Shown here: in pieces, positions 1-5,084 of the stretch
Position numbering within the stretch: the stretch's first letter is position 1
Layout: each line of letters begins with the position of its first letter
Assembly: GCA_959600065.1 (NCBI GenBank)
Contig: CAUGKZ010000163.1
Location: 1 to 5,092 of the forward strand
Length of the DNA: 5,092 nt
Reading direction: 5' to 3'
Source of the DNA: an uncultured Kroppenstedtia sp.
GTDB lineage: Bacteria; Bacillota; Bacilli; Thermoactinomycetales; DSM-45169
Position numbers and translations under genes: made by a program
The notes under the pieces: model-generated
The model's database searches: none
The model's input: the letters and a program-made list of their open reading frames with translations, nothing else
Told to the model about the DNA's origin: nothing

Positions 1-183
1 GACGTATCCAAGGCATATGGGGTGTACAAAGAGAAGAATGTATTTGGCAAAAAGAAATGGGGAATTGAACGTTCTACCTTCATCATCGATAAAGAAGGAC
101 AAATCGCCAAAGCTTGGCGCAAAGTGAAAGTGGACGGGCATGTGGAGGAAGCTTTAAACTGGGTTCGAGAGCACTTGGATTGA
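1..183 (+). CDS. bcp: Thioredoxin-dependent peroxiredoxin, Bcp/PrxQ type (3' part only)
   Basis: This is the C-terminal 60 residues of a peroxiredoxin, open from the first base of the window to TGA at 181-183. The visible part contains the block GVYKEKNVFGKKKWGIERST followed by FIIDKEGQIAKAWRKVKVDGH, which matches the C-terminal half of the Bcp/PrxQ family (the GI-R-[ST]F-ID-G pattern), and it ends WVREHLD much as E. coli Bcp ends with a W-[LV]-[KR]-EH segment. Known family role: cytoplasmic reduction of hydrogen peroxide and organic hydroperoxides using a peroxidatic cysteine recycled by thioredoxin. The catalytic cysteine lies in the N-terminal half, outside this window, so activity cannot be judged here. 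A terminator-like hairpin follows 26 bp after the stop. Its position upstream of perR matches B. subtilis ygaF, which supports the call. The family call is secure; the start is not visible. Confidence 0.93.
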   Translation, partial: DVSKAYGVYKEKNVFGKKKWGIERSTFIIDKEGQIAKAWRKVKVDGHVEEALNWVREHLD

Positions 184-208
184 TCGCTGACCTCCCACTT
201 GGCTTGGC

Positions 209-241
209 AGGGGTGAAGGAATCGCTTCTTCACCCCTTTTT
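209..241 (+). terminator. Rho-independent terminator-like hairpin after bcp
   Basis: A perfect 10-bp stem, AGGGGTGAAG (209-218) with CTTCACCCCT (228-237), encloses a 9-base loop and runs into TTTTT (237-241). This is the form of an intrinsic terminator for bcp. It ends only 22 bp before the methyltransferase start and 9 bp before its ribosome binding site, so there is no room for a promoter between hairpin and gene. It may therefore act as a partial terminator or attenuator rather than a full stop. Confidence 0.8.
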
Positions 242-250
242 GGATGGAGA

Positions 251-257
251 AGGAGGA
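251..257 (+). promoter_or_regulatory. Shine-Dalgarno site that fixes a TTG start
   Basis: AGGAGGA at 251-257 is a strong ribosome binding site. The nearest start codon in the methyltransferase frame is TTG at 264, six to seven bases downstream, which is ideal spacing. The first in-frame ATG (279) is more than 20 bases away and is too far to use this site. Confidence 0.8.
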
Positions 258-263
258 TGCGTT

Positions 264-1043
264 TTGTTACAGGATCATATGTACCAATGGCCAGACTATT
301 ATGACTGGACCTCAGAGGGGCTGGACGGGGATGTCACCTATTATGTCGATCTGGCGATGAAGGCAAAAGGGCCGGTGATGGAACTGGGCTGTGGGACTGG
401 ACGTTGCTCCTTGGGGATGGCACAGCATGGAGTGGAAGTCGTTGGAGTGGACAAGCAGCCCGAGATGTTGGCTGTGGCTGAAAAAAAAGCGACAGAGATG
501 GGTTTGTCCAACCGATGTCAGTGGATATGTGAAGATATGAGCACACTGAACCTGAAACGCCGTTTTAAATTGGTGGTGATCCCATACCGTTCTTTCCTCC
601 ATCTTCTTCACGTTCGGGATCAGGTGGCGGCCCTGCAGGTGATCCGTCATCATTTAGAGGATGGGGGTTGCCTTGCTTTCAATGTGTTTGTGCCTGAGAT
701 CCCCCAACTGGTGGAGGAGGAGGGAAGGTTGGTTCACCGAGGGGTGTTTAGTGTTCCAGGGACGTATCAGACCGTGGAGGTATATGATTACACGGAGTTT
801 GACCATTTTCGTCAGCAGGCGGATGTGATTCGTTACTATGAACGGTATGAGAAGGATGGCAGACTGCTGGAACGATTGCGCACCCGTTTTTCCATGCGCT
901 ATGTGTTTCCAACGGAACTTTTTCATCTGCTCCGTCTAACCGGTTTTGAGGTGGTCGGATGTTACGGAGACTTCCGGAGAGAGCCCTTCGGTCCCGAAAG
1001 CACTGAATTAGTGATTGAAGCAACTAAGATGGTACATGATTGA
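264..1043 (+). CDS. Class I SAM-dependent methyltransferase, substrate unknown
   Basis: A 259-residue protein when started at TTG 264, chosen because AGGAGGA sits 6-7 bases upstream. The frame stays open further upstream (ATG at 114), but that start would overlap bcp and its terminator. Motif I of the Rossmann-fold methyltransferases is clear at residues 38-46 (VMELGCGTG, the SAM-binding glycine loop after strand 1). An acidic strand-2 end follows at D63 (VVGVDKQPEML), which would contact the SAM ribose, and D91 in CEDMSTL fits motif III near the adenine. FKLVVIPYRSFLHL (101-114) fits strand 4 and its loop. The C-terminal part holds an insert rich in Y/E/R and a closing block with YGDF at 234-237. 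There is no signal peptide or membrane segment, so it should be cytoplasmic. Small-molecule rather than nucleic-acid methylation is my guess; the sequence does not say. It is the first gene of a tight operon with the dehydrogenase and nth. Confidence 0.85.
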   Translation: MLQDHMYQWPDYYDWTSEGLDGDVTYYVDLAMKAKGPVMELGCGTGRCSLGMAQHGVEVVGVDKQPEMLAVAEKKATEMGLSNRCQWICEDMSTLNLKRRFKLVVIPYRSFLHLLHVRDQVAALQVIRHHLEDGGCLAFNVFVPEIPQLVEEEGRLVHRGVFSVPGTYQTVEVYDYTEFDHFRQQADVIRYYERYEKDGRLLERLRTRFSMRYVFPTELFHLLRLTGFEVVGCYGDFRREPFGPESTELVIEATKMVHD

Positions 1044-1050
1044 GGAGGAG
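1043..1050 (+). promoter_or_regulatory. Shine-Dalgarno site overlapping the methyltransferase stop
   Basis: AGGAGGAG begins on the last base of the methyltransferase TGA (1041-1043) and lies 6 bases before ATG 1057. It excludes the nearer in-frame ATG at 1051 (no spacing) and the upstream in-frame starts at 1015 (TTG) and 1036 (ATG), which lie inside the preceding gene. Such overlap suggests translational coupling. Confidence 0.75.
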
Positions 1051-1056
1051 ATGGGG

Positions 1057-2010
1057 ATGATCCACGTGGCGTCCTCGGCGCGAATCAGTGAGAAACATCA
1101 AAATCGGCTGCGCCAGGAATTTTCCGATGTTCAATTTTCTTTTTTCGAAGAGATGCAGGGTGTGTTGCAGGTCGCTTCCGATGCAGAGATTTTAATCACT
1201 TATGGGGATGACTTGGATGAGGAGAAAGTGAATGATTTTCCCGAACTCCGTTGGATTCATGTGATCAGTGCTGGTGTGGAGCTTCTGCCCTTTGCGGCAT
1301 TGAAAAATAGGTCGATCCAAGTGACTAATGCCCGCGGGATTCATGAAATTCCCATGGGGGAACACGCTGTGGCTGTCATCTTGCAGTGGACAAGAAGACT
1401 TCATCAGTATCTGGATCGACAAAGGCAAGGGGAATGGGATTCATCTCTGCATGTCGAAGAATTGTCGGGAAAAACCGTCTCCATTCTCGGGACAGGAGCG
1501 ATTGGCCGCGGGATTGCCGCACGATTGAAAGCCTTCGGGGTGAGAGTGCTGGGGATGAACACAGACGGGAGACCTCATCCCCTCTTTGATGAAATCGTGG
1601 CCCCCCATGATCTGGAAAGGTTGCTGAAAGTTTCTGACTTTGTTGTGGTTACACTCCCTCTCACCTCTCATACCCAGGGGTTGATCGGAGCGCGGGAACT
1701 CGCTTGGATGAAACCGACTGCCTGTCTGATCAATATGGGCCGTGGAGCGGTGGTGGATGAGGCGGCGTTGCTGAATGCGCTGGCTGAAGAGTCCATTGGA
1801 GGGGCCATTTTGGATGTGTTTGAAAAGGAGCCGCTGCCCAAGGACCATCCTTTTTGGTCTCAGAAAAATGTATTGATCACTCCTCATGTTTCGGGTCGGT
1901 CGCCTCTTTATATGAGTCGGGCGTTGGACCTTTTCAGTCACAATATGAAGGTGTACACTTCTGGAAAAGGAGAGGTTATAAATCTTCTGGATCCGGAGCG
2001 GGAATACTGA
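1057..2010 (+). CDS. D-isomer-specific 2-hydroxyacid dehydrogenase
   Basis: A 317-residue cytoplasmic oxidoreductase of the D-2-hydroxyacid dehydrogenase family (phosphoglycerate dehydrogenase, glyoxylate/hydroxypyruvate reductase, D-lactate dehydrogenase relatives), which interconverts 2-oxoacids and D-2-hydroxyacids with NAD(P)H. The start at ATG 1057 is set by AGGAGGAG six bases upstream. The nucleotide-binding loop is LGTGAIG (G145, G147, G150). The catalytic set is present with family spacing: R229 in NMGRGAVVDE, E258 in DVFEKEPLP (29 residues later) and H277 in LITPHVSG. The substrate-domain loop around residues 69-74 (VISAGVE) matches the usual SAG-[VT]-[DE] motif. At the end of the second Rossmann strand, where NAD-specific members carry Asp/Glu, this protein has N168 followed by TDGRP, which suggests NADP(H) use. 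The exact substrate cannot be read from sequence; glyoxylate/hydroxypyruvate or a branched 2-oxoacid are both possible. nth follows 12 bp later. Confidence 0.92.
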   Translation: MIHVASSARISEKHQNRLRQEFSDVQFSFFEEMQGVLQVASDAEILITYGDDLDEEKVNDFPELRWIHVISAGVELLPFAALKNRSIQVTNARGIHEIPMGEHAVAVILQWTRRLHQYLDRQRQGEWDSSLHVEELSGKTVSILGTGAIGRGIAARLKAFGVRVLGMNTDGRPHPLFDEIVAPHDLERLLKVSDFVVVTLPLTSHTQGLIGARELAWMKPTACLINMGRGAVVDEAALLNALAEESIGGAILDVFEKEPLPKDHPFWSQKNVLITPHVSGRSPLYMSRALDLFSHNMKVYTSGKGEVINLLDPEREY

Positions 2011-2022
2011 GGAGGTAAGCGG

Positions 2023-2688
2023 ATGATTAGAAAACCTAAACGGGTGCAGACACGAAAAATATTGGACACTCTTGCCAGAATGTATCCCGATGCCCACTGT
2101 GAACTTCATTTTAGAAATCCATTTGAGCTCTTGATCGCCACCATCCTCTCAGCGCAGTCCACGGATCGTCAAGTGAACATCGTGACGAAAAAACTCTTTG
2201 CCAAATATCCTTTACCAGAGGATTTTCTCTCTTTGACTGAGGAAGAATTGGCAGAGGAGATTCGTGGGTTGGGGTTGTTCCGCAACAAAAGTCGGAACAT
2301 CTTGCTGACCTGCCGCATCCTCGTGGATACCCACAGCGGAAAGGTACCACAACGACGGCAGGATTTAGAGGCGTTGCCTGGAGTGGGGCGCAAAACAGCC
2401 AATGTCGTGCTGAGTAACGCTTTTGGTGTTCCGGCCCTTGCCGTGGACACCCATGTACTTCGGGTTTCCAATCGATTGGCTCTGGCTGATAGTCAACAAC
2501 CCTTAGAAACGGAAAAACAACTGACGCGAAAAGTGCCCCGCAAGGAGTGGACGGATACCCATCATCGGTTGATCTGGCACGGACGCAGGGTTTGCACGGC
2601 CCGTAAACCCAAGTGTGAAGAATGTGATTTGCTTCCCTTTTGCTGGTACGGTAAAAACCGTCACGATATGGAGCCGTTGACAAAGTAA
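2023..2688 (+). CDS. nth: Endonuclease III, DNA glycosylase/AP lyase
   Basis: A 221-residue base-excision repair enzyme that removes oxidised pyrimidines and cleaves the abasic strand by beta-elimination. The helix-hairpin-helix LPGVGRKTANVV (118-129) contains the Schiff-base lysine K124, and the catalytic aspartate D142 lies in AVDTHVLRV, the same spacing as E. coli K120/D138. The C-terminal 4Fe-4S loop has the canonical C-X6-C-X2-C-X5-C spacing (C191, C198, C201, C207). LSAQSTD (42-48) matches the LSAQ-[AC]-TD helix of the family. ATG 2023 lies six bases after GGAGGT (2011-2016), directly behind the dehydrogenase stop, so it is co-transcribed with the two genes before it. The last codons overlap the -35 of the perR promoter. 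In B. subtilis nth lies next to dnaD instead, so this copy may be relocated or a second one. No damage to any key residue is seen. Confidence 0.96.
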   Translation: MIRKPKRVQTRKILDTLARMYPDAHCELHFRNPFELLIATILSAQSTDRQVNIVTKKLFAKYPLPEDFLSLTEEELAEEIRGLGLFRNKSRNILLTCRILVDTHSGKVPQRRQDLEALPGVGRKTANVVLSNAFGVPALAVDTHVLRVSNRLALADSQQPLETEKQLTRKVPRKEWTDTHHRLIWHGRRVCTARKPKCEECDLLPFCWYGKNRHDMEPLTK

Positions 2689-2706
2689 ACAAAAAGGGAG
2701 TAGACT
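2677..2706 (+). promoter_or_regulatory. Sigma-A-type promoter of perR
   Basis: A perfect -35 TTGACA (2677-2682) lies within the final codons of nth, followed by an 18-bp spacer and a TAGACT -10 (2701-2706, four of six consensus bases). Transcription would start near 2713 and give a leader of roughly 64 bases before perR. No terminator separates nth from perR, so read-through from the upstream operon may also contribute. Confidence 0.65.
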
Positions 2707-2708
2707 AT

Positions 2709-2723
2709 TTATATCTATTCTAA
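2709..2723 (+). promoter_or_regulatory. PerR-box-like operator (likely autoregulation)
   Basis: TTATATCTATTCTAA matches the known Bacillus PerR box TTATAATNATTATAA at 11 of 14 defined positions. The right half-site differs from the ideal at one of seven positions, the left at two. It starts three bases after the -10 and covers the predicted transcription start, where a bound dimer would block RNA polymerase. B. subtilis perR is known to be autoregulated, so the site is expected here. Confidence 0.72.
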
Positions 2724-2764
2724 TCAAAGAATGACTTCTAGTCCTTTCGATGGCGGAACACAAC

Positions 2765-2772
2765 GGGGTGAT
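2765..2772 (+). promoter_or_regulatory. Shine-Dalgarno site deciding the perR start
   Basis: GGGGTGAT resembles the extended anti-16S consensus GGAGGTGAT and sits with its G-run 8 bases before ATG 2777. The earlier in-frame ATG codons at 2750 and 2771 have no properly spaced site. Confidence 0.7.
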
Positions 2773-2776
2773 GGCG

Positions 2777-3214
2777 ATGGAAAATAGCCGTGTCAATCAA
2801 GCGATTGAAGTGCTGAAATCGACAGGTGTGCGAGTGACGCCGCAGCGGTATGCCATTCTGGAATACTTGCTTACATCCTTGGGCCATCCCACAGCCGATG
2901 AGATCTACAGGGCATTGGAGGATAAATTCCCCAATATGAGTGTTGCGACGGTATACAACAACCTGCGCGTATTCAAAGAAGCGGGCATGGTTCGGGAGTT
3001 GACCTACGGTGATGCTTCCAGCCGTTTTGATGCCAACATGACAGAGCATTATCATATCATCTGCCGGGAATGTGGAAAGATCGTGGATTTTGAATATCCT
3101 CCTTTGTTTCAGGTGGAGAAGGAAGCCGAAGAAAAAACCGGCTTCCGGGTAGAGACCCATCGGATGGAACTTTACGGCGTCTGCAACTCTTGCCAAAAAG
3201 AAAAAGCGATTTAA
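2777..3214 (+). CDS. perR: Peroxide-responsive repressor PerR (Fur family)
   Basis: A 145-residue metal-dependent repressor of the Fur family, the same length as B. subtilis PerR when started at ATG 2777. With this start every known PerR ligand falls at the B. subtilis position: the regulatory Fe/Mn site H37, D85, H91, H93 and D104, and the structural zinc site C96, C99, C136 and C139. D104, where Fur and Zur typically have Glu, points to a true peroxide sensor, in which iron-catalysed oxidation of H37 and H91 releases DNA. The N-terminal winged helix (about 10-80) holds [15 protein letters not shown] and the recognition helix region [14 protein letters not shown] (53-66); the C-terminal half is the dimerisation domain. 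Known targets in Bacillus include catalase, ahpCF, mrgA, heme synthesis genes and perR itself, consistent with the operator upstream. A bidirectional terminator follows immediately. No oddities are seen. Confidence 0.98.
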   Translation: MENSRVNQAIEVLKSTGVRVTPQRYAILEYLLTSLGHPTADEIYRALEDKFPNMSVATVYNNLRVFKEAGMVRELTYGDASSRFDANMTEHYHIICRECGKIVDFEYPPLFQVEKEAEEKTGFRVETHRMELYGVCNSCQKEKAI

Positions 3215-3248
3215 AAAACCTGCCCGGGACCCAAGGGCAGGTTTTTTT
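3213..3248. terminator. Bidirectional terminator between perR and ygzB
   Basis: ACCTGCCC (3218-3225) pairs with GGGCAGGT (3235-3242) around a 9-base loop. A-run bases before and a T-run after (TTTTTTT, 3242-3248) extend the stem to about 13 pairs. It begins in the perR stop codon. On the reverse strand it ends in a matching T-run, so it can also end ygzB transcription coming the other way. Confidence 0.93.
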
Positions 3249-3264
3249 GTCCGTGTATTCGGAT

Positions 3265-3280
3265 GATGGAAAAGTCCATC
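3265..3280. repeat. Small perfect hairpin in the perR-ygzB gap
   Basis: GATGGA (3265-3270) and TCCATC (3275-3280) form a 6-bp stem around the tetraloop AAAG. There is no T-run on either side, so it is not a second terminator. It would lie in the 3' untranslated part of the ygzB message, where it could help protect the end. This may be chance. Confidence 0.35.
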
Positions 3281-3320
3281 GCTTGGATTTTCAGATGAGC
3301 AGAGGATTTGCAAGTCAGAT

Positions 3321-3662
3321 TTACTGACTGTCCGGGCCTGGGGATTGCGACGACGAGGTCGCCTCGGTTGCCAAACTCCTGTCCATCGTCAAATGGGCCC
3401 CACAATGCATGCACCGGTCCATCTTTCCAAGAACTTTGGTGGTGCGCTCGCATTCCGGACACTCAACTTGCAGTGCCTGGGTCGATAAGATTCCCACCCA
3501 AAAATAGATGACCACACTGGAAGCCACCCCGAACAATCCGAGGACAAAGAATACCATCATGGCCGCAGGCCATATAAAACCGAGGTACATAATTCCCATG
3601 CCCATAAAAATCATCAGGAGGGCGATGGTGCGAAATCTGTTGATCTTACTGGCAAACAGCAA
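3321..3662 (-). CDS. ygzB: UPF0295 family membrane protein, YgzB-like
   Basis: A 113-residue small membrane protein of unknown function. It begins at TTG (3662-3660) because AAGGAGG lies 8 bases upstream on the reverse strand (3677-3671). The N-terminal SSKIN-[RK]-type opening (here FASKINRFRTIAL) and the block YFWVGILSTQAL match what I recall of B. subtilis YgzB. Two hydrophobic segments, roughly 13-31 and 35-59, predict two membrane helices. They are followed by a zinc-ribbon-like cytoplasmic domain with two CxxC pairs: C68/C71 in CPECERTTKVLG and C84/C87 in MDRCMHCG. The C-terminal tail (about 96-113) is rich in Ser, Gln and Pro and probably disordered. It is convergent with perR and divergent from ygxA, the arrangement seen in Bacillus. 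The ribbon suggests metal binding, but no biochemical role is known to me. Confidence 0.93.
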   Translation of the reverse strand: MLFASKINRFRTIALLMIFMGMGIMYLGFIWPAAMMVFFVLGLFGVASSVVIYFWVGILSTQALQVECPECERTTKVLGKMDRCMHCGAHLTMDRSLATEATSSSQSPGPDSQ

Positions 3663-3670
3663 TGAGACTC

Positions 3671-3677
3671 CCTCCTT
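3671..3677 (-). promoter_or_regulatory. Shine-Dalgarno site for the ygzB TTG start
   Basis: Read on the reverse strand, AAGGAGG is a full-strength ribosome binding site 8 bases before TTG at 3662. No in-frame ATG lies close by; the adjacent codon is CTG. Confidence 0.8.
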
Positions 3678-3728
3678 TGATCCAATCTGGGATTGAAGTC
3701 GTCTCCCTTTTCTTTCATGTTCATCAAC

Positions 3729-3757
3729 AGTATACCACGGAACCTAAGGCAGAAAAA
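3729..3757 (-). promoter_or_regulatory. Extended -10 promoter of ygzB
   Basis: On the reverse strand TGG-TATACT gives a good -10 (3734-3729, five of six consensus bases) with the extended TG at 3737-3736. The -35 position (3757-3752) reads TTTTTC and is weak, which the extended -10 can compensate. Transcription would start about 60 bases before the ygzB start codon. Confidence 0.6.
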
Positions 3758-4038
3758 TGAAGCTTTCCCGAAAAAACCACCGGAAATAGAGGGAAGCAGG
3801 AATTCTTCCGAGGCTGTCGAAAACTTCTAGAAACACTGTGAAAAAAATGCCCTCAGGAGATGGGGGACCGATGGAAAAGTTCGTGGATCGTTAGAAATCT
3901 TGTTAAAAAAACGTTCAAGAGATGCAAACAAGGTTTTTAGAGCTTGATAAGGTGAAATTCCTTTGCGATCCGACGGGCCTAAAAGAACGATGTTTCCTGG
4001 GAAAACCTGTGGACCCGCACCGGGAATGGGGGGAGAAG
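3758..4038. other. Intergenic region before ygxA, no gene found
   Basis: Together with the ygzB leader and promoter this makes a 376-bp gap. I see no RNA gene and no convincing promoter for ygxA. Weak inverted repeats are present, such as CGGAA (3781-3785) with TTCCG (3806-3810). The ygxA frame stays open back to an ATG at 3922, giving 39 extra codons. However, no good ribosome binding site precedes that ATG and the encoded residues do not resemble the family, so I treat it as leader. Confidence 0.55.
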
Positions 4039-4938
4039 ATGATTCAGGCCAAGGTCATTTATCCGAAATTGAGAAACCAGTTGCAAGAGAATCCCCATGT
4101 GGTAGGGGCGATCATCTTTCCTGCAGGTATGGATTCCTCCGTTCCAGAACCGGTGGACCTGATTCTGTTGGTTTTTCATGAGAAGGGGGAGAGGGGGTCC
4201 GTACTCTCTTATATGATGGAGATCTGGAAAGTGAAGGAGCTCCGGATTCCGCTCCAGGAATTGATGGCCGAAGTGCTTGCGGGGGAACGGCAAGAGGTGA
4301 TCGACTGTTTGTTGAAAGGGGAGGTGTTGTACGATCCGGAAAACCGAATTATAGAACTACATAAACAATTTCTTTCATTTCCCAAGGAATTGCAAAGCAA
4401 AAAAATGTGCTTGGAGTATTCCGCATTATTAAGACATCATTTGGAGAGCAAACTTTTATTGAAGGAGGGACATCTGCTGGATGCCCATCTCTCTATTCAA
4501 CGGAGTCTCCTCCATTGGGCGCGGTTGACGGCCATTGAATCCGGTGAATATCCTCGTTTCCGGCTGTGGCCACAGGTGAAACGGATCAACCCGGCTGTTT
4601 ATAAATTATACAGGGAGCTGGCGACAGGGGAAGAACCTTTGGAACAGCGGATGAGACTTGTGCTGCTGGCCGAGGAATATGCAGTTCTAACCAAGCCGGA
4701 GCAGTATTGCGAGTATCTGCTGGAGTTGCTTGCTTCTGAAGGCGGCAACTGGAGCTTAGGTGAAATCCATCGTCGATTGGAGCAAGATCAGCTCTTCCTC
4801 GATGTGACTCAAGTGATAGAGGAGCTGGTGCGCCGTTCATGGGTAGAAGAGGTGGCGACAGCTGGTGAAACTCATGCTGAACAAACTTATCGTCTAATCC
4901 ACAAGGATCGTCAACAAAATGAAATTGAATTCAGGTGA
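4039..4938 (+). CDS. ygxA: YgxA-like nucleotidyltransferase-fold protein
   Basis: A 299-residue protein of the nucleotidyltransferase-like family found before an rRNA operon in Bacillus (B. subtilis YgxA is close to 290 residues as I recall). ATG 4039 is preferred because the protein then opens directly on the family-like IYPKLRNQL segment; a G-rich GGGGGGAG site (4028-4035) precedes it, though spacing is short. The N-terminal part (about 20-46) has the beta-strand pair GAIIFPA and VDLILLVF of a nucleotidyltransferase fold. However, the classic GS followed by DxD metal site is not seen, only a lone D40, so catalysis is doubtful. A helical middle follows, with RINPAVYKLYREL (182-194) as the most family-like block. 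Residues about 237-270 (NWSLGEIHRRL onward) look like a winged helix, suggesting nucleic-acid binding. No function is established to my knowledge. There is no terminator after it; the first rRNA promoter begins 9 bp past its stop. Confidence 0.87.
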   Translation: MIQAKVIYPKLRNQLQENPHVVGAIIFPAGMDSSVPEPVDLILLVFHEKGERGSVLSYMMEIWKVKELRIPLQELMAEVLAGERQEVIDCLLKGEVLYDPENRIIELHKQFLSFPKELQSKKMCLEYSALLRHHLESKLLLKEGHLLDAHLSIQRSLLHWARLTAIESGEYPRFRLWPQVKRINPAVYKLYRELATGEEPLEQRMRLVLLAEEYAVLTKPEQYCEYLLELLASEGGNWSLGEIHRRLEQDQLFLDVTQVIEELVRRSWVEEVATAGETHAEQTYRLIHKDRQQNEIEFR

Positions 4939-4947
4939 AAAAAAGGG

Positions 4948-4984
4948 TTGACGAATGAAGAAGTCCATGTTAAATTAATATTTG
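4948..4984 (+). promoter_or_regulatory. rRNA operon promoter P1
   Basis: TTGACG (-35, 4948-4953), a 17-bp spacer, TG at 4968-4969 as an extended -10, and TAAATT (-10, 4971-4976). The likely start is G4984, seven to eight bases after the -10. An A-run (4938-4944) lies just upstream of the -35. It sits directly behind ygxA, as the rrnD promoters do in B. subtilis. The 16S gene itself is not in the window. Confidence 0.8.
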
Positions 4985-4992
4985 TCGCCGCG
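4982..4992 (+). repeat. Start-site direct repeat, copy 1
   Basis: TTGTCGCCGCG, identical to the copy at 5082-5092 and placed at the same distance from its -10. It spans the predicted transcription start and the first transcribed bases. Confidence 0.9.
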
Positions 4993-5016
4993 AGATCAGC
5001 TTGACCGAGCCGATCT
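4993..5016 (+). repeat. Imperfect hairpin in the rRNA leader between P1 and P2
   Basis: AGATC (4993-4997) pairs with GATCT (5012-5016) and GCT (4999-5001) pairs with AGC (5008-5010), with one A-C mismatch between them and a six-base loop. It would form at the 5' end of transcripts from P1 only. It has no T-run, so it is not a terminator. Confidence 0.5.
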
Positions 5017-5026
5017 GAGGCAGACG

Positions 5027-5043
5027 AAAGAAAAACAAAAAAA
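5027..5043 (+). promoter_or_regulatory. A-rich UP-element-like tract before P2
   Basis: An almost pure adenine stretch, AAAGAAAAACAAAAAAA (5027-5043), ends four bases before the P2 -35. A-tracts here are typical of strong rRNA promoters, where the RNA polymerase alpha C-terminal domains bind. Confidence 0.6.
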
Positions 5044-5047
5044 GCTG

Positions 5048-5084
5048 TTGACAAGAACAACTGAGCATGATAAGATAGATCTTG
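5048..5084 (+). promoter_or_regulatory. rRNA operon promoter P2
   Basis: Consensus TTGACA (-35, 5048-5053), a 17-bp spacer, TG at 5068-5069 as an extended -10, and TAAGAT (-10, 5071-5076, five of six). The likely start is G5084; a GTP start is the known basis of growth-rate and stringent control of rRNA promoters in B. subtilis. It is stronger on paper than P1. The window ends eight bases later, before any 16S sequence. Confidence 0.85.

Noticed and set aside
114..263. Upstream extension of the methyltransferase to ATG 114 (50 extra residues)
   Set aside because: It overlaps the end of bcp and its terminator in another frame, lacks a ribosome binding site, and the added residues do not resemble a methyltransferase N-terminus.
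1441..2109. 222-codon reverse open frame
   Set aside because: It lies antisense to the dehydrogenase with its intact catalytic motifs, and its residues look like a shadow translation with no recognisable domain.
2648..2661. Inverted repeat ACGGT...ACCGT at the nth 3' end
   Set aside because: It is a short stem inside coding sequence with no T-run, so it is not a terminator for nth.
2111..2692. 193-codon reverse open frame
   Set aside because: It is antisense to nth, whose active site and iron-sulfur motif are intact; no domain is recognisable.
2738..3313. 191-codon reverse open frame
   Set aside because: It is antisense to perR and crosses the terminator; the perR ligands are fully conserved on the forward strand.
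3848..3895. Possible 15-codon leader peptide ATG...TAG before ygxA
   Set aside because: It has no ribosome binding site at proper spacing, no run of regulatory codons and no nearby attenuator structure.
3891..3906. Second PerR-box-like sequence before ygxA
   Set aside because: It matches only about 9 of 14 consensus positions, which AT-rich intergenic DNA gives by chance, and no promoter is recognised beside it.
5001..5006. Third rRNA promoter at TTGACC
   Set aside because: No -10-like hexamer lies 16-18 bp downstream; the sequence there is AGACGAAAG.
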